A DNA stretch of 64,000 nt from Anisus vortex. Lineage: Eukaryota; Mollusca; Gastropoda; Planorbidae. The position numbers were made by a program, and so were the translations under genes. How positions within the stretch are numbered: the first letter of the stretch is position 1; each line of letters begins with the position of its first letter. Below, piece after piece: positions 9,731 to 20,554 of this stretch. Where the stretch lies: contig OX421502.1 of assembly GCA_949126835.1 (NCBI GenBank), positions 31,725,227-31,789,226 on the forward strand. Direction: 5' to 3'. The notes beneath the pieces are model-generated. The model was not told the DNA's origin. It saw only the letters and a list, made by a program, of their open reading frames with translations, and made no database searches.

Positions 9731-9838
9731 AAAGTAGTTGGAAAGTCTTGTGTTCAAAGTTCGAATCTTGGTAAGATATGTTAAAGAAGCCTCTTCTACA
9801 TGAAAGATTAAGACGTCCTTTGCTTAAATGTTGTTGTT
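9731..9838 (+). mobile_element. SINE-like repeat, family C
   Basis: AAAGTAGTTGGAAAGTCTTG, then GTTCAAAGTTCGAATCTTGG (box B-like), then AAGAAGCCTCTTCTACATGA and a TGTTGTTG tail. A near-identical copy with the same tail is at 16237-16350. It lies directly against the following minisatellite. Confidence 0.6.
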
Positions 9839-11055
9839 GATGATATGAATGATGTCAATAAAAAAAAGATGATATGAATGATGTCAAGAAAAAAAAGATG
9901 ATATGAATGATGTCAATAAAAAAAGATGCTATGAATGATGTCAAGAAAAAAAAGATGATATGAATGATGTCAAGAAAAAAAAGATGATATGAATGATGTC
10001 AAGAAAAAAAAAGATGATATGAATGATGTCAAAAAAAAAGATGATATGAATGATGTCAAGAAAAAAAAAGATGATATGAATGATGTCAAGAAAATAAAGA
10101 TGATATGAATGATGTCAAGAAAAAAAAGATGATATGAATGATGTCAAGAAAAAAAAGATGATATGAATGATATCAAGAAAAAAAAGATGATATGAATGAT
10201 GTCAAGAAAAAAAAGATGATATGAACGATGTCAAGAAAAAAAAAGATGATAAGATAGATGTCAAGAAAAAAAAGATGATATGAATGATGTAAAAAAAAAG
10301 ATGATATGAATGATGTCAAGAAAAAAAATGATATGAATGATGTCAAGAAAAAAAAGATGATATGAATGATGTCAAGAAAAAAAAGATGATAAGATAGATG
10401 TCAAGAAAAAAAAGATGATATGAATGATGTAAAAAAAAAAGATGATATGAATGATGTCAAGAAAAAAAAGATGATATGAATGATGTCAAGAAAAAAAGAT
10501 GATAAGATAGATGTCAAGAAAAAAAAGATGATATGAATGATGTAAAAAAAAAGATGATAAGATAGATGTCAAGAAAAAAAAGATGATATGAATGATGTAA
10601 AAAAAAGATGATATGAACGATGTTAAGAAAAAAAAGATGATATGAATGATGTAAAAAAAAAACGATGACATGAATGATGTCAAAAAAGATGATATGAATG
10701 ATGTCAAAAAGAAAAAGATGATATGAATGATGTCAAGAAAAAAAGATTATATGAATGATATAGGGAAAAAAAGATGATATGAATGATGTTAAAAAAAAGA
10801 TGATATGAATGATGTAAAAAAAAAGATGATATGAATCATGTCAAGAATAAAAAGATGATATGAATGATGTCAAGAAAAAAAAGATGATATGAATGATGTA
10901 AAAAAAGATGATATAAATGATGTCAAGAAAAAAAAAGATGATATGAATGATGTCAAGAAAAAAGATAATATGAATGATGTCAAGAAAAAAAGATGATATG
11001 AATGATGTCAAGAGAAAAAAGATGATATGAATGATGTCAAGAGAAAAAAGATGAT
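9839..11055. repeat. Minisatellite, about 29-bp units, roughly 42 copies
   Basis: The unit is GATGATATGAATGATGTCAAG plus a poly-A block of 5-9 A. Most variation is in A-tract length. Sub-variants (GATGATAAGATAGATGTCAAG; units ending GATGTAAAAAAAA) recur in groups, showing higher-order duplication around 10240-10600. It is not coding; the minus-strand Ser/Phe-rich frame is a by-product. Confidence 0.95.
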
Positions 11056-11064
11056 ATTAGATAG

Positions 11065-11096
<32 letters not shown>

Positions 11097-11385
11097 AGAT
11101 AAATGACAGACAGACAGAAATATAGATAATAGATAGAAAGGGGATAGAAAGATAGATAACTAGATTCATAGATAATATAGAGATAGGGGATAGATAATAA
11201 TTACATTGGGATATATAGATAATAATTAAGTAGGGGATATATAGATAAACAGATAGAAAGATAATAGATATATAGAGGATAGATATATAATAATTATATA
11301 GGGATATACAGAAAAATAGATAGATAGAGGAAAGATGGATACAAAAATTGATAGATAATAGATAGATACATAGCAATATAATATG
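11056..11385. repeat. GATA-type microsatellite, imperfect
   Basis: Repeated AGATAGATAGATAG followed by degenerate GATAGA/ATATAG sequence. It continues directly from the 29-bp minisatellite. The minus-strand Ile/Tyr/Ser-rich frames are by-products. Confidence 0.9.
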
Positions 11386-11539
11386 TCATAAATGTGTTCA
11401 ATTAAACTTTGACAATAGAAAGACAATAAAGGAATCATCATGGTCATGTTCTACCCTGAATATATCAGCTCCACCGGTAACGCTTCTGTCAAAGATGTTG
11501 CTGGTAAGGTTTTATTTTTGTATCCCATATATTATGTCT
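11386..11539. other. Intergenic
   Basis: No feature recognised between the GATA repeat and the next minisatellite. Confidence 0.4.
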
Positions 11540-12066
11540 ATATTTCTATCCGTACAATTCTATATGTAGGCTATTTTTGTATCTGTACACATCTATATGT
11601 ATTTGTGTATATGTACACACAGTGCTTTTTTTGTAAAAAAAATAGGTGCCGGTACTCAGTGATGGATTGCCTAAATTTAGTAGCAGTTTCGCATTTTATA
11701 TTTTAATTCTTATTGCGCGCAATTTTAAAATAATTCAATTTTATTTTAACAAATTAATAATATAATAAATTAATAATAGGCCTAAACGTTAAAATACAAG
11801 AAAAGTAATAATGTTTTCCCCACATTGAAAAAGGTGCCGGTACGCCGTACCGGTGCGTACCGTCACAAAAGCACTGTGTACACATCTATATGTATTTTTG
11901 TATCTGTACACATCTATATGTATTTTTGTATCTGTACACATCTATATGTATTTTTGTATCTGTACACATCTATATGTATTTTTGTATCTGTACACATCTA
12001 TATGTATTTTTGTATCTGTACACATCTATATGTATTTTTGTATCTGTACACATCTATTTGTATGTT
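11540..12066. repeat. 28-bp minisatellite split by a MITE
   Basis: The unit is TCTGTACACATCTATATGTA plus TTTTTGTA. About seven nearly identical tandem copies occupy 11877-12066, and one or two diverged units lie at 11567-11619. The array is interrupted by the transposon at 11620-11876. Confidence 0.9.
11620..11876. mobile_element. MITE inside minisatellite, 257 bp
   Basis: The termini are CAGTGCTTTTTTTGT and ACAAAAGCACTG. The internal GGTGCCGGTAC motif occurs near both ends. An exact 8-bp duplication, TGTACACA, flanks it (11612-11619 and 11877-11884) and matches the minisatellite unit, so the insertion point lies within a repeat copy. The 8-bp duplication and CA...TG ends point to hAT; no transposase is present. 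Confidence 0.85.
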
Positions 12067-12463
12067 TGTTTAGGCTAGGTAGGCCTACACGTTTCTTCGC
12101 TGCATGTTTGTATCTGTCTTGACACATGAAACCGCCCTTCGGGTTTAAAACATCTACAAATTTCTCAAATGATCATGAATAACATTTAGGGCCTACAATC
12201 GTTCTGAAACTGCGTATCGTACTTTAATTCCTTAGGCCCCGTTGGCCTTGACTATTACACTTCTTTGTGAGAAAAAACTAGAACTAGTTCATAATTAAGA
12301 GATTTTGTGGAAAAAAAAAACAACAGAGATATGCTGTACAAACAACGCCTAGATCTAATTCAGTCACCGATAAAAAAAAAAAATAATAATAATTAAATAG
12401 GCTAAGCAATAGCAACTTTGCTTTTTTTCTAACAGTTTTAAAAGAAATGTGTGTTATGTTTGC
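12067..12463. other. Intergenic AT-rich sequence
   Basis: No feature recognised; short poly-A runs only. Confidence 0.4.
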
Positions 12464-12515
12464 AGTGGCGTAGCTAAGGGCGGGGGGGGCGAGGGGGGCG
12501 GACCCTGGTTCGGCT
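12464..12515 (+). mobile_element. DNA-transposon end, CAGTGGCGTAGCTA type
   Basis: GCAGTGGCGTAGCTAAGGGC followed by a G-rich block and GCGGACCCTGG is a widespread terminal motif of non-autonomous DNA transposons. No partner end is seen. Confidence 0.35.
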
Positions 12516-12539
12516 GTTCATCAAAGCAACCTTCCTTTC

Positions 12540-13440
12540 TTTCCTTTGCTTAATTTTTTTGAGAGTGTTGTCTGAAAGCCATGGTTTATTGGGGTGTGTT
12601 TTTATCCCTAGCACTTGCTTGCATGTTGTGTTCCATGCTTCCTTTATTGATTCCCATTGTGTGCCTATGTCATCATTTCCTTCCAGGTCTTCTAGGGCCT
12701 TAAATCTATTTCTCAGTTCAATTCTAAATTCATTGTTTACGTTAGTTTTCTTTAGAAATGTGACATTGTATTGAGTTATGCGGCTTTGGGCAATCTCTTT
12801 GTATTCTAAGTCGTAGCCTAATTTGGCCCACTAATAAGTGATGGTCAGAAGCTACGTCGGCACTTCTAAAAACTATTACGTTTTGCAATGAGCGCCTGAA
12901 TTTCTTTTTGATGCAAATATGGTCAATTTGGTTGTCTGTATGATGATCTGATTACAGCCATGTGGCTTTGTGAATATCTTTGTGCTGGAATATGCTGCCT
13001 CCTATTACTAATGAATTATCTGCACAAAAATTAATAAACAACTCTCCATTCTTGTTTTTTTTACTCCTAAGCCCTGTCTCCCCATTATCTCCTCATATCC
13101 ATGGTTATCATAGTCTATTTTTGCATTAAAGTCTCCCATCACTATTGTTAAGTCTTTATCTTTAAATCTATTTAGAACTGTCTGTAGTTTACTATAGAAA
13201 TTATTCTTTATTTCATCCTCTTGTTCTTTTGTTGGAGCATAGCACTGTACAACATTGAGATTGATCCCCTTCTTGAAAGTCCTGAAAGATGCTGTTATTA
13301 TCCGATACCCTTCCAGTTGCCACTCTATAAGTGATTGATTAGCCTGTGGTGATAGTATTATGGCTTACTCCCTCTGTGTGTTGATCGTTCTCATCCTCGT
13401 GGTCTGAGTAAAGAATGGTTTCACCTGTTGATAGTTTTGC
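12540..13440 (-). pseudogene. LINE endonuclease domain, first element, decayed
   Basis: On the minus strand from about 13440 downward, segments of a non-LTR APE-type endonuclease can be followed with frame changes. First KLSTGETILYSDHEDEND, HTEGVSHNTITTG and a stop, then VQCYAPTKEQEDEIK. Then follow LTIVMGDFNAKIDYD (the GDFN box), NSLVIGGSIFQHKDIHKATW and DNQIDHICIKKKFRRSL. ASDHHLL comes before the conserved KTHPNKPWLSDNTL end near 12575-12610. Several stops break it. It is a different element from the one at 13.6-14.4 kb. Confidence 0.75.
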
Positions 13441-13598
13441 CAGTATGCCCGGTCACCACGTCAAGGTAGGTTCTCGGCGGGGACAACTATCTTAACCACT
13501 ACCAAAACACACCCTTTCTTGACCGCTCGTTACACATTTCTCTCTAGTCCCCCGTGCTGACTTCTTCCGTATTTGGTGTTGTCAAGTTCTCTTATTTA
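13441..13598. other. Junction between two LINE fragments
   Basis: Short stretch with no recognised coding similarity between the two endonuclease pseudogenes. Confidence 0.4.
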
Positions 13599-14400
13599 TT
13601 AGTTAGTGACAAGTCTCATCTTGCAACACAGTAGAGCGTGATCTGTGTCGCAGTCGGCGCTGTAGTAGCTTTGAGCTAAGAGTACGCACTTGAGATCGCT
13701 TTTTCTTGTTATGATTAGGTCCAGTTGATGCCAGTACACTGATCTAGGGTGCCTCCAAGAGACTCTGTTTTGCGGTTTTGTTTTGAAAAGCGTGTTTTTG
13801 ATGCTAAGCTTGTATAAGTACCCAATTCTAGCAGACGCTGCCCGTTTTCTTTTATCTTGCCAACACCAAAGTGACCGAGAGAATCTGGCCAGATGCCCCA
13901 TTCAGATCCCACTCTGGTGTTGAAGTCATCCAGCAGGATTACGTGTTCCGATGCTGGAATCTTCTTTATGGTATCATAGAAGGTTTTCATAGAATCTATC
14001 CTTCGTCTCTTGGTGCGAACACAGTGTAGGAGCATATACACTGATGAGGTGTACTCTACCAGAAGCTGTTGACATTATGATGGAGAGAATACGCTCTGTT
14101 CCACCAACACGGGGGACTATCATGGGTAGGATGCTATTTTTGATTGCGAAACCCATGCCATGTATTCTTGCATCATAGGGGCACATGCCTTTCCAAAAGA
14201 AGGTGTAATCATTCTCTCGAATCGTGCCGTCTTCTGCCAGCTTAGTTTCTTGCAGTGCCGCTATATCAATGTTTAGCCTTCTCAATTCGCTGTCTATCAC
14301 TGCCGTTTTTCTGCTGTCACTGACCTTTTGCAAATTCTCTGCCAGTCCAGGACACATTGTCCTTATGTTCCAAGTTGCCAGTCGTAAGTAAGACTGGACT
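13599..14400 (-). pseudogene. LINE endonuclease domain, second element (RTE-like)
   Basis: The minus strand encodes an APE-type endonuclease split over three frames. 14357-13974 begins just after TWNIRTM and includes IDIAALQETKL (the catalytic Glu box), GGTERILSI and SVYAPT. 14041-13715 has HVILLDDFNTRVGSEWG, where LDDFN replaces the usual GDFN. 13901-13599 has VSWRHPRSVYWHQLDLIITR and SADCDTDHALLC (the final DH box). Two frameshifts inactivate it. The family matches the metazoan EN-RT proteins often mis-annotated as craniofacial development protein 2-like. The FADD-type RT at 8.5-9.5 kb could be from a sister copy. Confidence 0.85.
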
Positions 14401-15030
14401 TTTCTTTTTTGATTTCTTAATATTTCTTAGTGCATTGTTTACAGTCTGCTTTGTCAATAAGTCTAAGCTCTAAGCACCCATTAGAGCAGGTAAACTGTAG
14501 CAGATCAGCAACTTATAGTTGGAGGCTGCCCAGATTGTGGTGGGCGGCAGCTGATCAGTGAGGTGCGAATACCTCTCCCACCGATAGAGGCAACCCGTAG
14601 CGTCCGTACCTTACGCCAATCAGGATGGGCTTATAACTCGTGGCTGTTGCCTCCCGTGTTGTTTTAGCTGCTTTGTAACAGTACCCGAGTTTCCTCTCCG
14701 GGGCGCGTACCTGGGACTTAGGTAAAGCGATCATGGGTTGCCCATGCGTCATAATCCCTCTCTGCCTAACCAGTGTGACCCAAAGGAATGCTAGGCATTA
14801 CATTTGGCATTGGCTCGGCTGCAGGTGCTGCCGGATGGAAGACCATAGTTGGTAATCCAAACGCCTAAGGGGCACCACTCCTGTTTTTTCCTCGAGGTTT
14901 ACTCCTGAAGCCTATTTGTTACCGCTAGGCAGCGGGGGTTTGATGTCAGAGTGTCCCCTCTCCTAGAAGGACTGCCTTTCCAAGCTAACGAACTCCATCT
15001 GCCCGAAGCACCCAGTTATAGTAATAAGTT
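14401..15030 (-). mobile_element. Probable 5' region of the RTE-like LINE
   Basis: Upstream (minus sense) of the endonuclease start is GC-richer sequence without a long ORF. It includes a 65-codon frame at 14555-14752 and motifs such as CCGATAGAGGCAACCCGTAG. It is less AT-rich than its surroundings and contiguous with the LINE, so a 5' UTR is likely; the boundary is uncertain. Confidence 0.35.
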
Positions 15031-15605
15031 ATAAATACCACCACCTTGCCCTCGCCCCCACCCTGTTACAGACGTATAATCGTTAAGACTTGTCAATTGA
15101 AACCGTGACGTTGCGCTGAGACTTTGTCTATTACTAACTGAAATAAATCGTTGTTGTTTTAGTAGGCTGATAAAAAAACTTTAATTTTAATTTCAAATGA
15201 AAACAGCCCTTTTAAAATCTCCACTAGTATAATGAAACGTCCGAAATTTAAAAGACAAAAGCACGATGTAGTGCTCAGCGTGCCACGAAAACAAAAGCTA
15301 AAGAAACCCAGACCTAAAAATAAATTTAGTAACGCATGCGCCGATACTTAACAATGGTATTTTCCTGTCGCTCTTTTTAAAATTTCGTCTTTAAAAGTTT
15401 TAATGAAAGACAATGCCCATGAACATTTAGTTTGTAATGGCAAAAAAAAAAGTCGGATTTTCGTGCAAAGAGATCTACCGGTACTCTAAATTACGAAATT
15501 ATCTTCACTGCGATCAGCTTGCCAGCAATTTTTAAACATTTAAATTGGCCTATACTCTTGCACTCATGCCTACGGCTCCCACGGTTTGTTAAAAGTTAAA
15601 AGCTG
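15031..15605. other. Intergenic
   Basis: AT-rich, no feature recognised. Confidence 0.4.
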
Positions 15606-15925
15606 AGCTACAGTGAAACGAAACACCGTGAAACCAATTTTCTACCTGAAAAGGCACAAGAGACCTTGACAAGGTGTACCAATTCTCGAAGTCCATAGTG
15701 GCATTTCACTGTGAGGTGTAGCTAAAGCATTTGTCTCGTTGTGAGATATCTGGACTTTAGCTGACCAGCTACCAAAATAACGGTGAAGTTACAGTAAAAC
15801 GAATCACCATGAAGCCAATTTTCTACCTGAAAAGGCCCAACAGACCTTGACAAGGTGTACCAATTCTCGAAGTCCATAATGGCATTTCACTTTGAGGAGT
15901 AGCTAAAGCATATCTGGACTTTAGC
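15606..15925. repeat. Tandem duplication of a 140-165-bp block
   Basis: Copy 1 (15606-15766) and copy 2 (15787-15925) share CCAATTTTCTACCTGAAAAG, GACCTTGACAAGGTGTACCA and ATTCTCGAAGTCCATA. Copy 2 lacks about 20 bp (TTGTCTCGTTGTGAGATA region). No coding content. Confidence 0.85.
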
Positions 15926-16012
15926 TAGTCAGGTAGCCTACTCAAATAAAACAGCTAGTCAGGTAGCCTACTCAAATAAAACAGCTAGTCAGGTAGCCTA
16001 CTCAAAACAAAC
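15923..16012. repeat. Three tandem 30-bp units
   Basis: AGCTAGTCAGGTAGCCTACT plus CAAATAAAAC is repeated three times, the last unit with a small change. It grows directly out of the end of the preceding duplication. Confidence 0.9.
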
Positions 16013-16236
16013 TTAATTCCATGTTAAGACTAGCTTTATGCTAGAACGTACAGGAAAGCATATCTTTAGAACTATCGAAAATAAAGATGTACTTAAAAAG
16101 AACAACAAGTAGGCCTACAGTTTGATACCATTCTCGCACTGAGCTATATAGTTCTACTGACCGCCCCATATTAACCGGAAGTTCTTCATGTTAAAACATT
16201 TTGAATATTTTTTTAAAACTCATATATATATTTAAA

Positions 16237-16350
16237 GTAGCCTAGTTGGAAAGTCTTGTGTTCAAAGTTCGAACCTTGGTAAGATATGTTAAAGAAGCCT
16301 CTTCTACATGAAGATTAAGACGTCCTTTGCTTACATGTTGTTGTTGTTGG
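16237..16350 (+). mobile_element. SINE-like repeat, family C, second copy
   Basis: Near-identical to 9731-9838, with the same GTTCAAAGTTCGAACCTTGG box B-like segment, AAGAAGCCTCTTCTACATGA and a TGTTGTTGTTG tail. A family A SINE in the opposite orientation lies just downstream. Confidence 0.65.
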
Positions 16351-16380
16351 TGTTGTTGTTTTTTTGGTATTTTCAGCCTA

Positions 16381-16493
16381 ATTTTGATTGGGGAATTAAA
16401 TGACGATGTTCACCAGATTCTGTGGCTAGGATTCGAACCCAGGACCTTAGGTACGCCAACCGAACGAGTTACCGTGCGGCCACAATGCCACAA
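16381..16493 (-). mobile_element. tRNA-derived SINE, family A, head fragment
   Basis: Reverse copy of the tRNA-like head: GGATTCGAACCCAGGACCTT, AGGTACGCCAACCGAACGAG and GCGGCCACAATGCCAC. In sense, this is a box A (GTGGCC.AG.GGTA-type) and box B (GGTTCGAATCC). Confidence 0.7.
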
Positions 16494-16560
16494 ACTCGTG
16501 ATCGCTGTTTCAGTTTGGTGTGATTGGGATTACTACTTACTTTAACTGATGTTAAGATGC

Positions 16561-16625
16561 TGATTTTCTTTTGATATTGGGCTTAAGGCAGCCCATTTTA
16601 TGCCCGAAGGGCATTCTAGAAAAAA
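16561..16625 (+). repeat. Repeat R1 middle segment
   Basis: TTTTCTTTTGATATTGGGCT, AAGGCAGCCCATTTTATGCC and CGAAGGGCATTCTAGAAAAA correspond to the middle blocks of the long R1 copies at 1994 and 59640. Confidence 0.45.
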
Positions 16626-16895
16626 AAAAAGAGAATTGGTATAGACGACGCCAAAGGGCGTTGTGGTGGCCACTTAATCTTCTAGCATGCGGTGTTCGAT
16701 GAAACCGATTATCTCGTTTTTTAAACGGACCTTATGACGTTTTTCTTCCAGAGACATGCCCTCTCTTTATTGCTTTCTTTGAGCGTATCTTTCTATCTTT
16801 TTCACTTACTCACTCTCATTCTCTATCTTTCTCTCTCTCTCTCTCTCTCTTAATTCTCCAATAGTGTAGCTTTTAATATGGGACTTTAGTGCTTG
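16626..16895. other. Intergenic with (TC)n microsatellite
   Basis: A TC-dinucleotide run lies at about 16830-16850; nothing else is recognised. Confidence 0.5.
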
Positions 16896-17118
16896 TAAGT
16901 GAGTAAAGTAAAGTATCCCGTAGAAGTTTCTTTGGCCACGGCATACTAGGTCATTGTGTGGCCAGCACTGTGCACATTCGCTTTTACTTTACCCCAACTA
17001 AGGTTAGGGACACCATCCAGACCCGGTAAAAAAAGCCTAGCCTGCACAAGGGTTTTAACCTAGGACCTTCGGTACGCCAGCCGAACGCGCTATAAGTGCA
17101 CGGCCACCGTGTCCATAA
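16896..17118 (-). mobile_element. tRNA-derived SINE, family A
   Basis: Near full-length reverse copy: AGTAAAGTAAAGTATCCCGT tail, GGCCACGGCATACTAGGTCA, GTGTGGCCAGCACTGTGCAC, TTTACTTTACCCCAACTAAG, and the tRNA-like head GACCTTCGGTACGCCAGCCG with CGGCCACCGTGTCC. Confidence 0.8.
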
Positions 17119-18095
17119 TGCATGTAAGTAAGTCACTATAAGTTCTAAGTAAAAAAAAAAAGAGTGATAAGTTAAAAACGAAACAACAACAAAAATGCAC
17201 CCAATAGTTTCAGTAATATGACCTCTTATCTCTGTTGGTTTTCTAGCTTCCTTTGTTTTGTAGGCAATGAAACGCACCGTGTCTGGGTAAATAATAAATA
17301 TTCAACCCGGTTATTTAAAAAAAGGCAATAGAGCTCAACATGTTCGGTGAATCTCATTACTAGAAATAAGCTTATCTACAATCCATACAGAATGATATAT
17401 TTATAGTGTCTAATGGTCTGTACCACTCTGTATAAGGACAGTTTAACTGGATATAAATCACTCGCGCCACTTGATTGTTTAATAATTGACTTTTTTTTTT
17501 GTACGTTTTAATTAGAATCTATGTACAGGTCTATTAAACATTAAATGATATGCTGATTTAAGAATGTAGAGGAACTACGCATTCACTGGTATATAAAATC
17601 TAGGGGTCGGCTTTAGGGTGGCCAGCGCCCCTTGCAAGCTAATTTTCGTCGACCCTATTCAATAATTAATTATTTGTCTCAATCTACTAAATATATATCC
17701 TATATTTTAATTTCACTTTTTTTTTCAGTAATATAATTCATTCTTTTAGACTTTAAATAACTTTTTATGTTTATATTTTATTTGTCAGAACCACGGAATA
17801 GAAATATATTTATTCTGTGTCTGTGGGCAGAACTCCTAGGTCATCGAAAAATCACAAAGGATTATTCAAACTGTGTGACTTTTAAAATGTATGCAAAAAG
17901 TGCAAAAAGGATTATTACTTTATTTTACTGAGCCATTAAAAAAGAGATAATAATAAGTACAACAAATAAATATTATAGTCTCTACAGAAGCTTTAATATG
18001 CATATTTCTTTAAAGGCCGTGATATACAATAAAAGAATAGCGACCTGATTGAATGTGTTTGTACTTCAGAAAGATGGACATCAAGCTTAGACAGA
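17119..18095. other. Intergenic AT-rich sequence
   Basis: No gene or classified repeat is seen. Confidence 0.45.
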
Positions 18096-18222
18096 CGTTG
18101 CTTCTAGATATAGAATTATTACGTCCAATAGGCCCAAAACTCCTGCAGGGCGGCAGGGATCGGTCGGCGGCGACCTGTTTGTTGACAGTCAGCTGAATTA
18201 ACCAAAGGACCAGCAAGCTTGA
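18096..18222 (-). mobile_element. tRNA-derived SINE, family B
   Basis: TTCTAGATATAGAATTATTA, CGTCCAATAGGCCCAAAACT, CCTGCAGGGCGGCAGGGATC then GTTGACAGTC and GGACCAGCAAGC. The box B region is partly deleted compared with 37805-37955. Confidence 0.7.
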
Positions 18223-19618
18223 TTCTTACTCACAATGTAATGTAGGCTATTGTATTATTGTTTTCTAAACCTAAAATGGTTCTCCTAATTTTTCTTTCTC
18301 TTCTAATAGAGCGTTCTCAGTGGGCGTGGCTTAGGTTTTTACTATATTTTTAGTTACGTATTTGTGTAAATATAAGAACCCACATGAGGTACAAATGTAA
18401 CGTGGTGAAAGTGAAGTACTTCTTTATCATGCAAAATTCACATCTGAATATTGGCTATCCTACTCAAAAATAAGGAGGTAAATAGTAGTACTGTAGATTA
18501 ATTGATGAATAAGATTAGGCTAGGGCCGGCTAGACCTATTTACACTTTCAATTTCACTTTATAGGCCTACACTTTTAATGTTTCGTAGGCTAGGCTACGA
18601 TGTCAAGTGATAGTATTGGTGAATTGGCTATCTAGTCAAGTCACTAATAGGCTCACATCGTCTATGATATATGTCTATGATAATAATAAAATAGCCTATT
18701 TTATTTCACATACATAATACAGCTTAAATCTTAATAAGACTTAAGACACAATACATCATTTAAAAAAAGCTCGAGCCTATATGAAACTTTATTAATACAG
18801 CGGCCATTATTACTTGTAAACCATTACAGAAAGTAAACACAAATCACGTGCTTTTTGTCACGTGATTGCAAACGCCCTTTAAGCACTAGGCTTCAATATT
18901 CATCGGCAGCATGAACATAAACAAACACACACAGTAGGAAGGAGGCAAGGACTGATACTTTATAAGGGGTTAGTGGGTTAGGGAAGCAGGTAGGCTACAT
19001 AGTTTACGTCTTAACTAGATCTATTGAAGATCTAATATTTTTGTTTCATTATCAATTGTTGCATCATAAAAAAATTAGATAAAAATGTTTAAAATTATAA
19101 TTTTCTGAAAAAAAAAAAACAAATGTATAGACCTAATTATTCTCAAGAATGTATTTAAAAAATAACAAAGCACTGGTGCAGTATGACAGCTAGTCAAAAC
19201 CTCGTTAACGTGTTCAAAACAAAATTCTATGGAAAGTCAAAGTTATAACAATTTAGAACAGCGCATACAATGGCTTTAGATGCATATGACAATAGAAAGT
19301 ATTCAATAGTTTTTTGTAAGGTAGCCTACATTATAATGTTAATGCTAACAAAAATTACAAGACTGTTAACTTTATATAACTTAACAGTCTTTAGAATTGT
19401 TATAACTCCTTTAGACAATAAAGAGCAATAAAGACATAAGGAAGAAAAAAATATGTTTAAAATTTCCGGTTTAGGCACACACGCACACACAAAGGGGTGT
19501 GGAGCTTTTCGAGGCTTCGGCGCCCCCCCCCCCCCCCCGCCCCCTTCCTTCCTTCATCTTGCCATGTCTATGATAGCTATGCAAATTAGCTTTTATGTCT
19601 GCTTCAAATGATTTAAAC
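18223..19618. other. Intergenic
   Basis: AT-rich, rich in TAGGCCTA-type motifs, no gene. A C-homopolymer of about 18 bases lies near 19525-19541, next to a GGCTTCGGCGCC motif that may be a transposon end. Confidence 0.45.
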
Positions 19619-20546
19619 TAGGGATGTTAAAACCGGTTTGTTTTCAAAACCGGTTTTCGGTTCTAGAAAACCGGTTTAAAACCGGATTTCGATTCCCCCC
19701 CCCCCCGCAATGTGACAAGTCACAGGCCGGAAAAGACAAATGAGCGTAGTTTTGTAGGTGTATTTGACAAATATTTCAAACTTAATAAGTTTTTGCAGAG
19801 CATTCAAGAGGTTGAATACATTATGATATTGTACACTTTACCATAACATTCTTTAGAAAAAAAATATGATCTAATTGATTAAAACCGATAATAGCTTTCA
19901 ATTGTGATAATTTGTGCACCGTGGACTTAGACTTGTAAAATAATGTATTGAAAAGGATCACGTAGTGCCAATCAAAAGTCAAAAGAATGTGTTTTTAATG
20001 CTGCCTTTAATAATAAAGCACAGACACGGTGTCTAGCCAAATTGTTCAGGGTCGCAGGACAAAACTAGTTTGCTCTCTCCATTGCGTACATCAAATAGTC
20101 GTCGTCGGCATCCGTCCGTCTCGAGAGACGATGGTGTAGCTTCATGGGTGAGGTTTCCAACTGCACCGCCAACCCGGGAGGGGCAATCCCTGCCGCACTT
20201 GAGGCACATCAAACAGTAGCACACATCTAAACGATGAGCCGACATTTGGTTTGATGTTGTTTTTATCGCAAGCCGTAGTTGGTATTTGGAGAAGAAAAAA
20301 AGAAACACAGTATCTAAGACTAAATAGTATTAGCAAGGCATTTCAAGAATTGTTTTGCGTGAATCCAACATTATTTTTTTTTTAAATATTTCCATCAGAA
20401 CCAATAAAAAAATAAAATAAAGGGTGTGCTACCTGAAGTAATGATTACCTACCAACCAACAAACCGAAATCCGGTTTTAAAAATCAAAACCGGTTTTCAG
20501 ATTCAAAACCGGAATCCGGTATTCCGGTTTTCGTTTAACATCCCTA
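19619..20546. mobile_element. hAT-type element with AAACCGG-rich ends, 928 bp
   Basis: The termini are TAGGGATGTTAAAACCGG and CGTTTAACATCCCTA, with strong subterminal AAAACCGGTTTT palindromes at both ends. An exact 8-bp target duplication, ATTTAAAC, flanks it (19611-19618 and 20547-20554), again with TA at the centre. It encodes no transposase; a LINE-like fragment lies inside on the minus strand (20055-20250). Confidence 0.85.
20055..20250 (-). pseudogene. Zinc-finger-like LINE C-terminal fragment
   Basis: The minus strand reads CYCLMCLKCGRDCPSRVG, then NLTHEATPSSLETDGCRRR. This is like the Cys-rich C-terminal tail of EN-RT LINE proteins (C..CGRDC.SR.GL..H type). It sits within the hAT element at 19619-20546. 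The assignment rests on motif resemblance only. Confidence 0.45.
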
Positions 20547-20554
20547 ATTTAAAC

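Noticed and set aside
11008..11447. Ile/Tyr/Ser-rich minus-strand frames
   Set aside because: GATA microsatellite by-products.
11825..12122. Cys/Val/Tyr-rich frames over the 28-bp repeat
   Set aside because: Encoded by tandem repeats; no coding evidence.
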